Source: Armatimonadota bacterium
GTDB taxonomy: Bacteria; Armatimonadota; UBA5829
DNA: 6,391 nucleotides
Assembly (NCBI GenBank): GCA_023474015.1
Contig: JAMCYN010000110.1
Location: 1-6,391 of the forward strand
Reading direction: 5' to 3'
The notes beneath the pieces are model-generated. The model was not told where the DNA came from, did no database searches, and saw only the letters and a list, made by a program, of their open reading frames with translations. Below, piece by piece: positions 5,179 to 6,391 of the stretch (position 1 is its first letter; each line of letters opens with the position of its first letter). The translations under genes were made by a program, and so were the position numbers.

Positions 5179-6391
5179 TCAACATCGATTACGGATGAAA
5201 CAATAGTCCGCGCCATCCACTTTGAACAGATCATACCCGGCCTGGACGAGTCTGTCGACCATTTCCTGGGTCTGGGCGACGGTTATGCCGGGATAGGTGT
5301 TGTGGTGGAACTCCACCAGGATCTGATCGACATCGATCTTTGAATCCAAAATGTCTCGAATGACCTCATACTCCGAGCCCTCGATGTCCATCTTCAGTAT
5401 GTCGATCCTGTCGTGTCCGAGCGTCTCCATGATGGTGCTCAGCCGCTGGACCTTCACCTTCAGCGCACGCGTGGCGGTCTGGGGTTTGTCCAGAAGAGTA
5501 TGCGACACGTGCTCCACGTTCTCGGGCGGGTAGAAAAGCTCCTCGCCGTCGTGAGCCGCGAGAGCGGTATCGTGGACATGGAACAGCGCCGGGACGTTTT
5601 GCCGCCGGACGTGTTCCAGCGAGCGAGGAGTCGGGTCGAACGCTTCGACCGTCACGCCGTATTTGTCGATGACCGACAAATCGAAACTGATGTCCTCACC
5701 TATGCCGAAGCTGTAGACTGTGCTGTCGGGGTTGAGCCCGTCGGGGCATATCCACCATCCGCCATACGCTGTTCCGTGCCGTTCCTTGCGAAGTCCGGGC
5801 TCGCTTGTCGAACTCTGTAACTCATCGGTATTGTATAACGGATGACTCTTCATCACTTCCGGATGCGTGCCGGTGAAGCGCTCGGTCCAGGTGGGGCGGC
5901 GTGTGTTGGGATGACTGCCGTAGAGCTTCTCAACCTCGCAGCCGGGGCCGGTCCACTTGCTCCATACGCGCTCATACCATGTCGTCAGGTCCGTGCCGAT
6001 GACTGGGCCGTAACCCTTGCGGTTGTAGTATTCGATCTTCTCTTCGACTTGCTTGCGGGTAACGTAGGAGTAGTGGTACATCACGATGCCGAACTGGTCC
6101 TGCATCGTTTGCGCTTCGAGGTGGGAAAGGTCCCTCGGGTTGTTCGGGTAAACCACGGTCGGCGGCCAGTGCGTGGCAAAGTAGCAGCCGGGCTCTTTCT
6201 TGAATATGCGCCTGATCGGGTCCTCGTGCGCATCCCAGCGCCCGCCTCGTCCGATTGTCCAAAGGTCGTGGTAGAAGTTCAGGCAATAGAAGCTCACCAT
6301 ATCCACGCGGTCGCGGTTTTCGGTGAGGATGTTGTCCATCGTGTAAAGGTCTTCTTCTTTATATACCTCATCGCTGTCGAGCTCCCACACG
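5179..6391 (-). CDS. glycosyltransferase (GT2-like) fused to FkbM-type SAM methyltransferase, N-terminus outside the window
   Basis: The reading frame enters from the right edge, and about 403 residues are visible. The first visible codons read VWELDSDEVY, a DxD-type metal-binding motif of a GT-A glycosyltransferase. The first valine codon (GTG, 6388-6390) is therefore internal, and the nucleotide-binding half is off the window. Residues to about 187 keep features of GT2 enzymes, including MYHYSYVTRKQVEEKIEYY (about 104-122) and FTGTHPEVMKSHP (172-184). From about 205 a second domain follows, a Methyltransf_21/FkbM-type fold. Its parts are a SAM-binding segment VYSFGIGEDISFD (225-237), VEAFDPTP (248-255), and LKMDIEGSEYEVI (332-344), the DxEGxE hallmark. 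The SAM motif departs from the more common DVGANxG form. The likely role is to add and methylate a sugar on a surface glycan or a secreted molecule; the substrate is unknown. It is convergent with the DUF72 gene and belongs to an operon to the right. Confidence 0.82.
   Translation of the reverse strand, partial: VWELDSDEVYKEEDLYTMDNILTENRDRVDMVSFYCLNFYHDLWTIGRGGRWDAHEDPIRRIFKKEPGCYFATHWPPTVVYPNNPRDLSHLEAQTMQDQFGIVMYHYSYVTRKQVEEKIEYYNRKGYGPVIGTDLTTWYERVWSKWTGPGCEVEKLYGSHPNTRRPTWTERFTGTHPEVMKSHPLYNTDELQSSTSEPGLRKERHGTAYGGWWICPDGLNPDSTVYSFGIGEDISFDLSVIDKYGVTVEAFDPTPRSLEHVRRQNVPALFHVHDTALAAHDGEELFYPPENVEHVSHTLLDKPQTATRALKVKVQRLSTIMETLGHDRIDILKMDIEGSEYEVIRDILDSKIDVDQILVEFHHNTYPGITVAQTQEMVDRLVQAGYDLFKVDGADYCFIRNRC

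Noticed and set aside
5179..6390. Treating the GTG at 6388-6390 as the real start of the right-end gene
   Set aside because: It encodes the Val before WELDSDE, an internal GT-A motif, so the true start must lie beyond the window.

Overview
The window is bacterial chromosomal DNA with moderately high GC. Its core genes have strongly G/C-biased third codon positions, GTG and TTG starts occur beside ATG, and at least two genes carry good Shine-Dalgarno (SD) sites. The families present (an MFS_3/DHA3 exporter, an RluD-type pseudouridine synthase, DUF951, DUF72, a glycosyltransferase joined to an FkbM-type methyltransferase) do not fix the taxon. DUF951 together with intergenic repeats rich in AATGCAGAATGA and CCCGAAAT words suggests a large-genome environmental lineage. 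My guess is Armatimonadota or something similar, at low confidence.

Layout, left to right. Positions 1-626 hold no confident gene. They contain a long-looped inverted repeat (75-147), an amber-interrupted minus-strand reading frame (211-528), a possible gene start running off the left edge, and a tiny plus-strand frame that overlaps the next start. A 209-residue single-pass membrane protein of unknown function (627-1256) follows. After a spacer with a clean hairpin comes a complete 419-residue MFS exporter (1471-2730). Its stop codon lies inside a 14-bp tandem repeat that leads into an imperfect hairpin. A 376-bp non-coding stretch with a TATAAT box and several stem-loops precedes rluD (3107-4090). 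Between rluD and the next gene is a large interrupted inverted repeat (about 4089-4250). A tight two-gene unit follows: DUF951 (4262-4441) and DUF72 (4443-5168), one base apart, with the second gene's SD inside the first. The right end holds a convergent minus-strand gene (5179-6391, N-terminus outside the window) that joins the C-terminal part of a GT2-like glycosyltransferase to an FkbM-type SAM methyltransferase.

The genes do not form one pathway. The exporter, rRNA modification, DUF951/DUF72 and sugar-modifying genes look like ordinary chromosomal neighbours. What stands out is how much inverted-repeat structure fills the gaps, often touching a stop codon or an SD site, and the two-enzyme fusion at the right edge. 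I saw no CRISPR array, no transposase, and no tRNA or rRNA gene.
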